Below, piece after piece: positions 56,387 to 64,000 of a stretch of 64,000 nt of DNA. Where the stretch lies: NCBI GenBank assembly GCA_963763085.1, contig CAVXNB010000001.1, positions 248,001-312,000 of the forward strand. The letters are read 5' to 3'. Both the position numbers and the translations under genes were made by a program. The notes beneath the pieces are model-generated. The model was not told the DNA's origin and did not search any database. It saw only the letters and a program-made list of their open reading frames with translations. Positions within the stretch are counted from its first letter, which is position 1; each line of letters opens with the position of its first letter. The stretch is from CAVXNB01 sp963763085 (lineage in GTDB: Bacteria; Actinomycetota; Acidimicrobiia; Acidimicrobiales; Bog-793).

Positions 56387-56560
56387 GGCGGAGCGTCTCA
56401 GCCCAGCCGGCCCGGGCTCGTCGCCCCGGCGGAGCGTCTCGGCCAGCGGGGCCGGGCTCGTCGCCCGGGCGGAGCGTCTCAGCCCAGCGGGCCGGGCTCG
56501 TCGCCCCGGCGGAGCGTCTCAGCCAGCCGGCCCGGGCTCGTCGCTTCGGCTGAGCGGCGG
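56387..56560. repeat. 40-41 bp tandem repeat, four copies plus a partial one
   Basis: Units beginning GGCGGAGCGTCTC occur at 56387, 56428, 56468 and 56508, with a degenerate fifth near 56548. Spacing is 41, 40 and 40 bp. Copies differ slightly (e.g. CAGCCGGCC versus CAGCGGGCC). It lies in the tail-to-tail gap between the GGDEF gene and the minus-strand isoaspartyl peptidase, overlapping the latter's last codons. No spacer variation exists, so it is not CRISPR. Confidence 0.85.
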
Positions 56561-57421
56561 GACCGTGCAGCCGCTCGCGTCACGCCAGCCCCGCGCCATA
56601 GCGGGCGTATCGAACGCGACCGCGAAACGACCGTCCCGGGTCAAGACGATTCCGCCACCCCGACCACCCAGGGTGCGAACGGCTCCGAGCGCATCGAGCA
56701 GGGCCTTCTCAAGCGGCGCTCCGCCAACAAAGCTCCACTCGACGCGGTGCGCGAAACCTGCGACGAGGAACGACTCGCCCTCGCCGGTCGCCGACACGGC
56801 CACGCTGCGATCATCGGCCCAGGTTCCCGCTCCCGCGATCGGAGAGTCTCCGACACGCCCCGGAACCTTGCCGAGCCGGCCACCCGTGGATGTCGCCGCA
56901 GCGAGGTGGCCGGCCTGGTCGAGGGCGACCGCGCCGACCGTGCCGGCTCGCGAGACGGGCGCCACGCCCTCGCCGGTGAGGGTGGCGGGATCCCTCTGCG
57001 CGAGCCCGGCCTCTTCGCAGAACCGATCCGCTCCCGGGCCGGCAAGGAGCACCGGACCGTCGGCAGGGCCGCCGAGCCCCGCGACCGCACGAGCGGCCTG
57101 GACCGGGCTGTCCGGCCAGGTTGCGGCACAGATCGCCCCGACGGCACCGGTCGCACCGTCCATGACGGCGGCGTCGGTCTCGACACCGCCATCCGAGCTC
57201 GCGACGGCACCCCTGCCCGCATTGAAGCGGCCGGAGGCTTCCAATGCGGCCACGGCTGTGACGACGGCGTCGAGCGCAGAGCCGCCCTTGTCCAGAAGCG
57301 CCCACGCGTCCTCGAGCGCGGCTGACAGGTCCTCTTCGAGCCGAGCAAGGTCGTCGGCCGACGCGACTCTCCCGAAGGTCCCGGCCCCGCCGTGGATAAC
57401 GACCGCCGGCGTGAGCAACAC
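56519..57421 (-). CDS. isoaspartyl peptidase / plant-type L-asparaginase (Ntn hydrolase)
   Basis: This is a 300-residue N-terminal-nucleophile hydrolase. The start VLLTPAVVIHGGAGTFG is typical, followed by GGSALDAVVTAVAALEASGRFNAGRGA. Self-cleavage happens before Thr161 in RAGTVGAVALDQAGHLAAATSTGG, which becomes the nucleophile. The enzyme breaks beta-aspartyl dipeptides from damaged proteins, or asparagine. GTG 57421 is preferred, since longer starts would reach the upstream membrane gene. The last codons fall in the 40-bp tandem repeat. Confidence 0.88.
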   Translation of the reverse strand: MLLTPAVVIHGGAGTFGRVASADDLARLEEDLSAALEDAWALLDKGGSALDAVVTAVAALEASGRFNAGRGAVASSDGGVETDAAVMDGATGAVGAICAATWPDSPVQAARAVAGLGGPADGPVLLAGPGADRFCEEAGLAQRDPATLTGEGVAPVSRAGTVGAVALDQAGHLAAATSTGGRLGKVPGRVGDSPIAGAGTWADDRSVAVSATGEGESFLVAGFAHRVEWSFVGGAPLEKALLDALGAVRTLGGRGGGIVLTRDGRFAVAFDTPAMARGWRDASGCTVPPLSRSDEPGPAG

Positions 57422-57476
57422 GCCCGACTCCGCTCGGGCGCCGCCGCCCGTCTCCACCGCCTCGACCACCTCGTGA

Positions 57477-57827
57477 TCATCGCGCGCCTGCTTCGGCGCC
57501 CGGACCTTCGGCAACCGGACCTTCCCGTTCGAGGCGCCTCGTCGTGCGCCACTCCACGACAAAGGCAAGAAACGGTACGAATCCCGCCGCCACCAGCGCG
57601 ATCAGCTGGCCGAGGCTGAGCCGGAACCTCCTGGCGAGATCGACGACTGTTGCCAGATAGAGGATGTACAAAAACCCATGGACCGGGCCGACCACGTGGA
57701 CGACGGCAGGCTTTCCGGCCGCGTACTGGAGCGGGACCCCGACGAGCACGAGCACGAGCAGACCGACGCCGACCACGTAGGCCATGACCCGATAGCGAAG
57801 CAGGCACGAGCGGTGGGCCGGGTCCAA
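57477..57827 (-). CDS. DUF3817-family integral membrane protein
   Basis: The 116-residue protein shows three hydrophobic stretches: VMAYVVGVGLLVLVLVGVPL, HVVGPVHGFLYILYLATVV and IALVAAGFVPFLAFVV. The HGFLYILY block and the final WRTTRR are hallmarks of the DUF3817 family, found across actinobacteria and of unknown role. The start is TTG 57827. It is next to a second small membrane protein gene (57837-58184), with 9 bp between, so they form a pair. Confidence 0.8.
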   Translation of the reverse strand: MDPAHRSCLLRYRVMAYVVGVGLLVLVLVGVPLQYAAGKPAVVHVVGPVHGFLYILYLATVVDLARRFRLSLGQLIALVAAGFVPFLAFVVEWRTTRRLEREGPVAEGPGAEAGAR

Positions 57828-57836
57828 GGCCGCTCC

Positions 57837-58184
57837 CTATCGAGGCTTGCGGTCATCCGCGGCGTGGAGGTCGGCCAGGTAGCGGTTGTAGGCGGCGAGC
57901 TTCTCGTCCTCCTCGGTCAGCGCCGGCGTCGAGACAGACGGGACGGAAACCTCAGTGTTGCTCTCGGCGCTGGTCGCTTCCGGCGGCTCGTGCACCAGCT
58001 TCCACCACAGGTAAACCCCGTAAGCGGCGAAGAACGGCCACTCGAAGGCGTACGCCCAGCTGAGATCGTTGCCGCCCAGCGCGCGATGAAGCTGCCACCA
58101 GCCGAGAGCGAGAAAGCCCGGGACGACCACCAACACCGTCACGTGCAACAGGACCGCTCGGCGCGAGAACCATGCGGTACCCAC
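57837..58184 (-). CDS. small membrane protein, SURF1-like N-terminus
   Basis: The 115-residue product has two membrane helices (LLHVTVLVVVPGFLALGWWQLHRAL and FEWPFFAAYGVYLWWKLV) and an acidic C-terminal tail. The segment LGWWQLHRAL resembles the first helix of SURF1 proteins, but the large SURF1 loop is absent. Its constant pairing with DUF3817 in actinobacteria suggests a joint, unknown membrane function. The start is GTG at 58184 and the gene is divergent from the esterase gene by 35 bp. Confidence 0.65.
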   Translation of the reverse strand: MGTAWFSRRAVLLHVTVLVVVPGFLALGWWQLHRALGGNDLSWAYAFEWPFFAAYGVYLWWKLVHEPPEATSAESNTEVSVPSVSTPALTEEDEKLAAYNRYLADLHAADDRKPR

Positions 58185-58219
58185 GCCGAGAGGTTACCGG
58201 CGCCCTATCGTCTGGTCCC

Positions 58220-59245
58220 ATGCGCCCCTGGTCATCAGAATTCATAGGCCGCCTCGACACACTCGAGATCTCGAGCCAGGCGCTCGAGGGCAACCCACTC
58301 GGCGATTCAAGCCGGCGTCCGCTCTACGTCTATGTGCCGCCGGGTTACGACGACGAGCTTGAGCGTCGCTACCCCTCTGTCTACGTGTTGCAGGGCTTCA
58401 CCGGGGCACTGACCGGGTGGGCACACCGCACGAACAACTTCCGGCCGACGTTTCTGGAAATGGCCGACGAGCTCTTCGCATCGCGAGGGGCTCCGCCCTG
58501 CCTTGTCGTGTTCGTCGATGCCTGGACCGCGCTCGGCGGCAGCCAGTTCGTGGATTCGCCGGGGACCGGCCGGTATCACACGTACCTCTGCGAGGACGTG
58601 GTCCCAGCCGTCGACGCCATCTACCGCACCCTCGACGATCCCGCGCACCGTGGAGTGCAGGGCAAGTCCTCGGGCGGGTTCGGAGCGATGATCACGGCGA
58701 TGCTGAGGCCCGACCTGTTCGGAGGCTTCGCCACACACGCCGGTGACGCCTACTACGAGGGCAGCTACCTGCCGGAGCTCCCGCAGGTCTACAAGACGTT
58801 GCGCGACCACTACGACTCCAGCTTCGAGAACTTCTTCGCCGACATGGCGACGAGGCCGGCGCTGTCGAAGCCCACCGACGGGGGTGTGGTGATGACGTGG
58901 GCGGTGGGGGCTTGTTTCTCGGCGGATGAGGACGGCACCGTGCGGGTACCGTTCGACCTTCGTACGGGCCGTCTCGACGAGGCGGTCTGGGCACGCTGGC
59001 TGGCCTGGGATCCGGTCAGGATGGTCTCGCTGCACGCACCCGCTCTGCGGTCCCAGCGGGCGATCTGGGTCGATGCCGGCCGCGGCGACGACTACAACCT
59101 CGACATCGGGGCGGAGATCTTCGTCGCGGAGCTGGCATCGATCGGGGTCACCGACGTGGCGTTCGAGCTGTTCGAGGGGACCCACGCCTCGATCGAGTAC
59201 CGCTACCCCCTCTCGCTCGCCTACCTCGCCGAGCGGCTCTCCTAG
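58220..59245 (+). CDS. alpha/beta-hydrolase, esterase D/Fes-like family
   Basis: The 341-residue hydrolase has RRPLYVYVPPGYDDELERRYPSVYVLQG near the start, VFVDAWTALGGSQFVDSPGTGRY, and the nucleophile elbow QGKSSGGFGA with Ser in GKSSGG. A His near FEGTHASIEYRY completes the likely triad. This is the esterase D/enterochelin-esterase-like group (mycolyltransferase fold), able to hydrolyse various esters. No signal peptide is seen, so it is cytoplasmic. ATG 58220 is chosen over an upstream start 16 codons earlier. It ends 4 bp inside the gcvPB gene. Confidence 0.82.
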   Translation: MRPWSSEFIGRLDTLEISSQALEGNPLGDSSRRPLYVYVPPGYDDELERRYPSVYVLQGFTGALTGWAHRTNNFRPTFLEMADELFASRGAPPCLVVFVDAWTALGGSQFVDSPGTGRYHTYLCEDVVPAVDAIYRTLDDPAHRGVQGKSSGGFGAMITAMLRPDLFGGFATHAGDAYYEGSYLPELPQVYKTLRDHYDSSFENFFADMATRPALSKPTDGGVVMTWAVGACFSADEDGTVRVPFDLRTGRLDEAVWARWLAWDPVRMVSLHAPALRSQRAIWVDAGRGDDYNLDIGAEIFVAELASIGVTDVAFELFEGTHASIEYRYPLSLAYLAERLS

Positions 59246-60759
59246 GAGGGAGGGCGCTGGTCGAAGGTCACGACGAGCTTCCGGGCGGCCCGCGCCTCGT
59301 CCACCCGGCCCACAGGCGTCGTGCGGGGGGCGGCCTTGGCGACGTCGGCGTTGCCGGCCTCGCGTGCCTCCCGAGCTACCTGGATGAACGCCTCGGCGAG
59401 GGCGGCGACGGTCTGCGGGCTCTCGGTCTCGGTGGGCTCGATCATGAGGGCATCGTCCACGATGAGGGGAAAATGCACGGTCGGCGGGTGGAACCCGAGC
59501 TCGATCAGCCGCTTGGCGATGTCGAGGGCGCCGAGACCGGTGTCGTGGTGCAGCGACTTGGCCGAGACGACGCACTCGTGCATCACGGTCCGGTCGTACG
59601 GCAGGTCGTAGGTGCCGCGGAGCCGTTCCTTGATCCAGTTTGCGTTCAGGACCGCAACCTCAGACACCCGCTTCAGACCGTCGGCGCCATTCAGACGGAG
59701 GTACATCCAGGCCCGAAGCAGCACAAGGGCGTTCCCGTGCCAGGAGTGCACCCGGCCGATCGATCGCTCGGGCATCACGAGCTTGTAGGCGCCGCCGGCA
59801 CGCGCCGGCCTTGGCCCGGGGAGGAACGGGGCGAGAGCCGACGTCACGGCGACCGGGCCGGCGCCCGGTCCTCCCCCGCCGTGCGGGGTTGCGAACGTCT
59901 TGTGCACGTTCAAGTGCACGATGTCGAATCCCATGTCGCCGGGGCGCACGATCCCGAGGATCGCGTTCAGGTTGGCACCGTCGTAGTAGAGCAGCCCGCC
60001 GGCCTCGTGGACCGCCTCGGCGATCTCGACGATGTCTTCCTCGAACAACCCGAGCGTGCTCGGGTTCGTCAGCATGATGCCCGCCACGTCCCCGTCCAGA
60101 GCGCCCCGGAGCGCGTCCAGGTCGACGCCGCCTCGGGCGTTCGTGCCGACGGTCGTGACCTCGTAACCCGCGAGCTTCACCGAGGCAGGGTTCGTCCCGT
60201 GGGCCGAATCAGGGATGATCACCCGACGCCGGGTCTCGCCGCGGGCGTCGTGGTAGGCCCGCATCAGGAGGAGCCCGGTGAGCTCGCCGGCGGCCCCGGC
60301 GGCAGGTTGCAGCGTGACCGCGCTCATGCCGGTGATCGCGCACAGGCACTCCTCCAGCTCGACGAGAAGCTCGAGCCAGCCCTGGGTGCACGATGCCGGC
60401 GCGGCCGGGTGAACCTGGGTGAACCCGGGGAGCGAGGCGCCGGCATCGGCGGCCTTCGGGTTGTACTTCATGGTGCACGAGCCGAGCGGATAGGCGCCCA
60501 GGTCCACCGAGTACTGGCGGTGGGTGAGCCGGGTGAAGTGCGCGACGAGGTCGCGCTCGGAGACCTCCGGCAGCGCCACGGGCTCGTTTCGGCGAAACGA
60601 GGCGGCGACGAGCTCCTCCTCGGTCCATTCCGGCAAGTCCGTCGTCCGAAACGAGGCGGCCACGCGCCCCGGCGACGAGAACTCGAAGATCGTCGGCTCG
60701 AAGTCGTGGGCGACGAGCGGTGCGCCCGACGCCCGACCGGCTGCCATCGGCGCAGTCAT
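59242..60759 (-). CDS. gcvPB: glycine dehydrogenase (decarboxylating) subunit 2
   Basis: This is the catalytic C-terminal half of the P-protein of the glycine cleavage system, which decarboxylates glycine and passes the aminomethyl group to lipoyl H-protein. The 505-residue protein has LGSCTMKYNPK, LQPAAGAAGELTGLLLMRAYH, IIPDSAHGTNPASVKLAGY and the PLP lysine in LNVHKTFATPHGGGGPG. ATG 60759 overlaps the gcvPA stop by 4 bp. Its own stop overlaps the end of the convergent esterase gene. The gene for H-protein is not in the window. Confidence 0.94.
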   Translation of the reverse strand: MTAPMAAGRASGAPLVAHDFEPTIFEFSSPGRVAASFRTTDLPEWTEEELVAASFRRNEPVALPEVSERDLVAHFTRLTHRQYSVDLGAYPLGSCTMKYNPKAADAGASLPGFTQVHPAAPASCTQGWLELLVELEECLCAITGMSAVTLQPAAGAAGELTGLLLMRAYHDARGETRRRVIIPDSAHGTNPASVKLAGYEVTTVGTNARGGVDLDALRGALDGDVAGIMLTNPSTLGLFEEDIVEIAEAVHEAGGLLYYDGANLNAILGIVRPGDMGFDIVHLNVHKTFATPHGGGGPGAGPVAVTSALAPFLPGPRPARAGGAYKLVMPERSIGRVHSWHGNALVLLRAWMYLRLNGADGLKRVSEVAVLNANWIKERLRGTYDLPYDRTVMHECVVSAKSLHHDTGLGALDIAKRLIELGFHPPTVHFPLIVDDALMIEPTETESPQTVAALAEAFIQVAREAREAGNADVAKAAPRTTPVGRVDEARAARKLVVTFDQRPPS

Positions 60760-62108
60760 CGGACCGCCTTCTCGAAAGCAGCCGCGAAGCCGTCGATCTC
60801 TGCTCTCGTGCGTCGCTCGGTCGCCGCCACGAGCAACCCGCCGTCGTAGGCGCTCCCCTCGAAGCCCGCTCGGATCGGGACGCCGGCGAGGTAGCCGTCT
60901 TCGACGAGGCGATCGATGAGTTTCTCGGGGTTGACAGGAGTGCGGACGGCGAATTCGCGAAGTGTCGGTGCATTCGCCAGCAGCTGTACGCCGTCGATCG
61001 CACACAAGGCTTCGCGGGTGTAGCGCGTCGCCCTCGCGCACCTCAGGGCCACTTCGCGTAAGCCCGCCGGTCCCAGCCACGACAGCTGGATGGCCGCAGT
61101 CACGGCCATCAGCGTCTGGTTGGTGCACACGTTGGAGGAGGCGCGGTCCCGGCGAATGTCCTGCTCCCGTGCTCGCAGCGTCATGACGTAGGCATGTTCG
61201 CCCTCGCGGTCCACGCTCTCTCCGACGAGCCGGCCGGGGAGGCGCCGGACGTCGGCGAGGCGGCACGCGAAAAGGCCCAGATAGGGTCCGCCGAACCCGA
61301 GCGCAGTCCCGAACGGCTGGCCCTCCCCCACCACCACGTCGGCGCCGAGGTCGCCAGGCGAACTGAGCAGCCCGGCGGAGACTGGATCGAAGCACACGAC
61401 GAGGCGGGCACCGAGGCGTTCGGCGATCGCCTGGGCAGCTCCGATGTCCTCGAGGCAGCCGAGAAAGTTGGGCGTGGCGACGACGACGGCGCCGACGCGG
61501 CCGTCGTCGACGACAGCGTTCCACGCCGTGACGCCCCTCGAGAGTGGCACCGTGTCGACTTCGTGCCCCGAGCCGCGTGCGAACGTCTCCAGCTGGCGAC
61601 GCCAATGGGGATGCACGCCCTGAGAGCAGAGGACCCGCGGGCTACCGGTCGCCGCAACCGCCAGATTCGCCGCCTCCACGAGCGACGCGGCGCCGTCGTA
61701 GAGGGACGCATTGGCGACCTCGAGGCCGCTCAGGCGGGCGATCATCGTCTGGTACTCGAAGATCGCCTGCAGCACCCCCTGGGCCACTTCGGGCTGGTAC
61801 GGCGTGTAGGACGTGAGGAACTCCGAGCGCGAGGCCAAGGACCTCACTACCGCAGGGATCTCGTGGTCGTACGAGCCTGCGCCCGCGAAGCAGACCAGGT
61901 CTCGGCCACACGGCCGGTTGCGCGCAGCCAGGTCGTCGAGGCGCCAGGCCACGTCCGGCTCGCTCATCGACGTGGGCAGGTCCAGGCCGGCGTTGAGCCG
62001 AAGGGCGTCGGGGATCTCGGCGAACAGGTCGTCAAGATCGGAGACGCCCAGGAAGGCGAGCATCTCGGCGATCTCGGCGTCGGTATGTGGCACGAACGGT
62101 GCGGTCAC
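60756..62108 (-). CDS. gcvPA: glycine dehydrogenase (decarboxylating) subunit 1
   Basis: This is the N-terminal half of the split P-protein. The 450-residue product starts VTAPFVPHTDAEIAEMLAFLG and has FLTSYTPYQPEVAQGVLQAIFEYQTMI, ANASLYDGAASLVEA, FGGPYLGLFACR and GRLVGES. GTG 62108 is preferred because homology begins directly after it, and it overlaps the gcvT stop. It forms a heterotetramer with GcvPB. Split P-protein is typical of many actinobacteria and thermophiles. Confidence 0.94.
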   Translation of the reverse strand: MTAPFVPHTDAEIAEMLAFLGVSDLDDLFAEIPDALRLNAGLDLPTSMSEPDVAWRLDDLAARNRPCGRDLVCFAGAGSYDHEIPAVVRSLASRSEFLTSYTPYQPEVAQGVLQAIFEYQTMIARLSGLEVANASLYDGAASLVEAANLAVAATGSPRVLCSQGVHPHWRRQLETFARGSGHEVDTVPLSRGVTAWNAVVDDGRVGAVVVATPNFLGCLEDIGAAQAIAERLGARLVVCFDPVSAGLLSSPGDLGADVVVGEGQPFGTALGFGGPYLGLFACRLADVRRLPGRLVGESVDREGEHAYVMTLRAREQDIRRDRASSNVCTNQTLMAVTAAIQLSWLGPAGLREVALRCARATRYTREALCAIDGVQLLANAPTLREFAVRTPVNPEKLIDRLVEDGYLAGVPIRAGFEGSAYDGGLLVAATERRTRAEIDGFAAAFEKAVR

Positions 62109-63244
62109 GAACGCGTCCTTTCCGTGGGGTTGGAGTCCGTGCCGGAAGGACCGCCGGCGGGGGGCGGTGTACGCGGCTGCGACTCTGTGGCCGGCTGCAG
62201 CCGCTGGAACGGAGGCTTCACGACCGTCGCCGGCGCTCTCCCTCCGCGCAATGCGATGTCCACCTCGGCGCCGATGCCGACCCCAGGAGGTAGGAAGGCG
62301 AGCGCGATCCCCCGCTGCAGCACGGGAGAGAAGTTGCCGCTCGTGACCTCGCCCGCGATCTCCCCGCCGACGAGGACCGCGTCCTTGGCGCGCGGCGGCC
62401 GGCGACCCTCTGCGAGCAGGCCTCGAAGGCGTCGCCACGGCCCGGAGATACGCTCGGCTTCCAACGGCTCACGCCCACGAAACGGTCCCTTGTCCCAGCT
62501 CACCACCCACCCCAGGCCTGCCTGGAGCGGGGTGATGCCCGGCCCGAGCTCGTGGCCGTGGAGCGGAAGGCCGGCTTCGAGACGGAGCGTGTCGCGAGCG
62601 CCGAGTCCCGCCGGCCGGACGCCGGCGCCGACGACGGCACGCCAGAATTCGGCTGCAACGTCCACCGGCACGGCACACTCGACGCCGTCCTCGCCGGTGT
62701 AGCCCGTGCCGGCGACCCGGCACGGTGACCCGCCGAACTCGAAACCACCCACCGCGAAATGCCCCACCGCCGCCGCCTCGGGCGCAACGGTCGCGAGCCG
62801 CTCCCTCGCCCGTGGTCCCTGCACGGCGATGACCGCCCGCTCTCCAGTCACGTCCTCGCCCCCGAGCACCGAGATGACACGGTCGGTGTTCGAAGCGTTC
62901 GGCATCACGTCGAAGGACTCGTCGGAGACCCACCACACGATGAGGTCGTCAAGGACCGAAGCATCCGTTTCGTCGAGGAGGTGTTGGTACTGGGCGCGTC
63001 CGGGCCCGATGCGGTTGAGGTCGTTTGTAAGGTTTGTCTGCAACAGCTGGAGGCTGTCGGGACCTTCGACCCGCACCGTGCCGAGGTGGCTGACATCGAA
63101 GACCGCCGAGTCGCTCCGGCAAGCGAGGTGCTCGGCGATCGTGCCGTCCCGATACGCGAGCGGCATCTCCCAGCCGCCGAAGTCGACCAGCCTGGCGCCG
63201 AGCTCGACGTGCTCGGCGTACAGGCAGGTGCGGCGCAGGCTCAC
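62105..63244 (-). CDS. gcvT: aminomethyltransferase (glycine cleavage T-protein)
   Basis: GcvT takes the methylamine group from H-protein, releases ammonia and makes 5,10-methylene-THF. This 379-residue protein has the family opening RTCLYAEHVELGARLVDFGGWEMPL, FDVSHLGTVRVEG, QGPRARERLATVAP, TGYTGEDGVE and the folate-binding LRLEAGLPLHGHELGPGITPLQAGL. Its C-terminal tail is longer than usual with a Pro/Ser-rich end. GTG 63244 overlaps the stop of the preceding gene (63241-63573), suggesting coupling. No glycine riboswitch was recognised upstream. Confidence 0.94.
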   Translation of the reverse strand: MSLRRTCLYAEHVELGARLVDFGGWEMPLAYRDGTIAEHLACRSDSAVFDVSHLGTVRVEGPDSLQLLQTNLTNDLNRIGPGRAQYQHLLDETDASVLDDLIVWWVSDESFDVMPNASNTDRVISVLGGEDVTGERAVIAVQGPRARERLATVAPEAAAVGHFAVGGFEFGGSPCRVAGTGYTGEDGVECAVPVDVAAEFWRAVVGAGVRPAGLGARDTLRLEAGLPLHGHELGPGITPLQAGLGWVVSWDKGPFRGREPLEAERISGPWRRLRGLLAEGRRPPRAKDAVLVGGEIAGEVTSGNFSPVLQRGIALAFLPPGVGIGAEVDIALRGGRAPATVVKPPFQRLQPATESQPRTPPPAGGPSGTDSNPTERTRS

Positions 63245-63573
63245 CCCGCCAATCTAGACGTGGCCTCCGGCACGTACTTGCCCAGGAGACCGAAGACGTC
63301 CCGACGGTAGAGCACTCGTACCTGCACATCGGGGTACAGCTCGGCCATCCGGCGCAGCTTGCGGTTCTTCACCGTCACGAGCTCCTGGCGGAGCGTCGTC
63401 AGCTCCAGGAACAGGCCATGCTCGCTCAGGTAGAAGTCCGGGCGGAAAGCGCTCGTCGCCTGCCCGTCAGGGCCCCAGGCGAGCACGAACTCGACCGGCT
63501 CGTACTCCCATCGGACCTCGTAGTAGTCCAGGAGCTCGGCGAACAGGCGCTCGGAGTCGTGGGCGAACCGCAC
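63241..63573 (-). CDS. small nuclease-like (PD-(D/E)XK-type) hypothetical protein
   Basis: The 110-residue protein contains FRPDFYLSEHGLFLELTT...VKNRKLRRMAELYPDVQVRVLYRRDVFGLLG. The spacing D...E-x-T...K resembles the PD-(D/E)XK fold core (Asp in FRPD, Glu in LELT, Lys in VKNRK). Actinobacterial homologues of this size are hypothetical; a nuclease role is inferred only from this pattern. Its stop overlaps the gcvT start (GTGA), so it is probably translated in the gcv operon. No metal or DNA partner is evident. Confidence 0.6.
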   Translation of the reverse strand: MRFAHDSERLFAELLDYYEVRWEYEPVEFVLAWGPDGQATSAFRPDFYLSEHGLFLELTTLRQELVTVKNRKLRRMAELYPDVQVRVLYRRDVFGLLGKYVPEATSRLAG

Positions 63574-63627
63574 CGCGGCGTGCGGTGGCGGCTCGGATCT
63601 CCGTGGGCGGTGCCGGCCGGGGTGCGT

Positions 63628-64000
63628 CTAGCCTCCCTCGGCCAGGCGTGACGGTTCGGCGGTTGCCTCGGGTTCCGAGGCGACGGAGCCTCCGGAGGTA
63701 CCGGCATCCCGGCTCTCGCTCGCGGCGGGAACGTCGTCTATACGGAGGATGGCGGCATCGACCTCGCCGACGACCCCGGCGAGCGGGACGACGTTGAAGA
63801 CGCCCTGGCCACCGCGCAGCAGGTCGATGATCTCTTCCCCCGTGCGCATGAGCACGGACCCCTCGCCGGCGATGACGAGGTTCGCAGACGTGAGATCCTC
63901 GCCGACCGACTCCCGGAGGCACTCGATCGCGCGTCTGGCCTGACGCAGGTTGACCCCCCCGTCGAGGAGCTGCTTGATCACCTTCAGCTCGAGCAGGTCC
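63628..64000 (-). CDS. MerR-like regulator, C-terminal part (cut by window edge)
   Basis: The gene enters from beyond 64000. The visible 124 codons include LLELKVIKQLLDGGVNLRQARRAIECL, a MerR-style second helical block, and LRESVGEDLTSANLVIAGEGSVLMRTGEEIIDLLRGGQGVFNVVPL, the C-terminal region of a group of actinobacterial MerR-family regulators (often beside gcv or DUF1232 genes). The N-terminal HTH lies outside the window. The last 35 residues are low-complexity. It may regulate the genes upstream of gcvT. Confidence 0.65.
   Translation of the reverse strand, partial: DLLELKVIKQLLDGGVNLRQARRAIECLRESVGEDLTSANLVIAGEGSVLMRTGEEIIDLLRGGQGVFNVVPLAGVVGEVDAAILRIDDVPAASESRDAGTSGGSVASEPEATAEPSRLAEGG

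Noticed and set aside
56387..56560. CRISPR array
   Set aside because: The units are directly abutting without variable spacers and there are no cas genes.
63245..63600. Glycine riboswitch upstream of gcvT
   Set aside because: The upstream DNA is coding for a coupled gene, and no riboswitch-like core was seen.

Overview
The window is high-GC, gene-dense DNA from an actinobacterium. A complete Pup-proteasome locus (ARC/Mpa, Dop, Pup, PrcB, PrcA, PafA), a WhiB regulator, a HelY helicase, a DUF4193 protein, an F420-type LLM oxidoreductase and a DUF222-HNH protein all point there. The two-subunit glycine decarboxylase and the long double-ThyX-like protein suggest a deep branch such as Acidimicrobiia; that placement is inference. 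No rRNA, tRNA or CRISPR array was seen.

Layout. 1-2.5 kb: a truncated fatty-acid desaturase divergent from a TetR regulator across a perfect palindrome, a hotdog thioesterase and three small membrane or basic proteins. 2.4-12.6 kb: trmI, a ferredoxin and the Pup-proteasome genes, interrupted after prcA by an aminotransferase, a GC-rich repeat and a decayed group II intron reverse transcriptase. 12.6-18.7 kb: signal peptidase, TatA, TatC, HelY and a ThyX-like fusion. 19-26.3 kb: an acidic DUF4193 protein, GNAT, HtrA, a DEAD-box/cold-shock fusion and a thioesterase. 26.3-39.7 kb: an amino-sugar (probably chito-oligosaccharide) locus with a ROK regulator and ROK kinase, a five-gene Opp/Dpp-type transporter, GH20 hexosaminidase, an uncharacterised GNAT-like protein, a BadF-type GlcNAc kinase, a SIS-domain aminosugar isomerase/deaminase and a PIG-L deacetylase. 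39.8-46.7 kb: WhiB, an RNA m5U methyltransferase, an orphan Tat-exported binding protein, a Rieske oxygenase, secreted proteins and a DksA-type protein. 46.8-54.3 kb: an accessory stretch with an FG-GAP repeat protein, HNH, MFS, LLM and a broken secreted protein. 54.5-59.2 kb: an EAL-GAF-GGDEF protein, a 40-bp tandem repeat, isoaspartyl peptidase, membrane proteins and an esterase. 59.2-64 kb: gcvPB, gcvPA, gcvT, a small nuclease-like gene and a MerR-type regulator cut by the window edge, all on the minus strand.

How the genes work together. PafA attaches Pup to target lysines, Dop removes it, ARC unfolds pupylated proteins and PrcBA degrades them. Pup ends in Gly-Gly-Glu, so it needs no deamidation before ligation. 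In the amino-sugar locus, imported oligosaccharides would be cut by GH20, phosphorylated by the kinases, isomerised or deaminated by the SIS protein, and possibly deacetylated by PIG-L.

Sequence quality. Several otherwise intact genes (tetR, a membrane protein, prcA, GH20, the RNA methyltransferase, a Pro/Ala-rich protein) each carry one frame change, every time equal to one extra base. This looks more like sequencing or assembly error than real gene loss. It also creates false fusions, such as PrcA with an aminotransferase. The gene at 52.8-54.3 kb has about seven frame changes and may be a real pseudogene.
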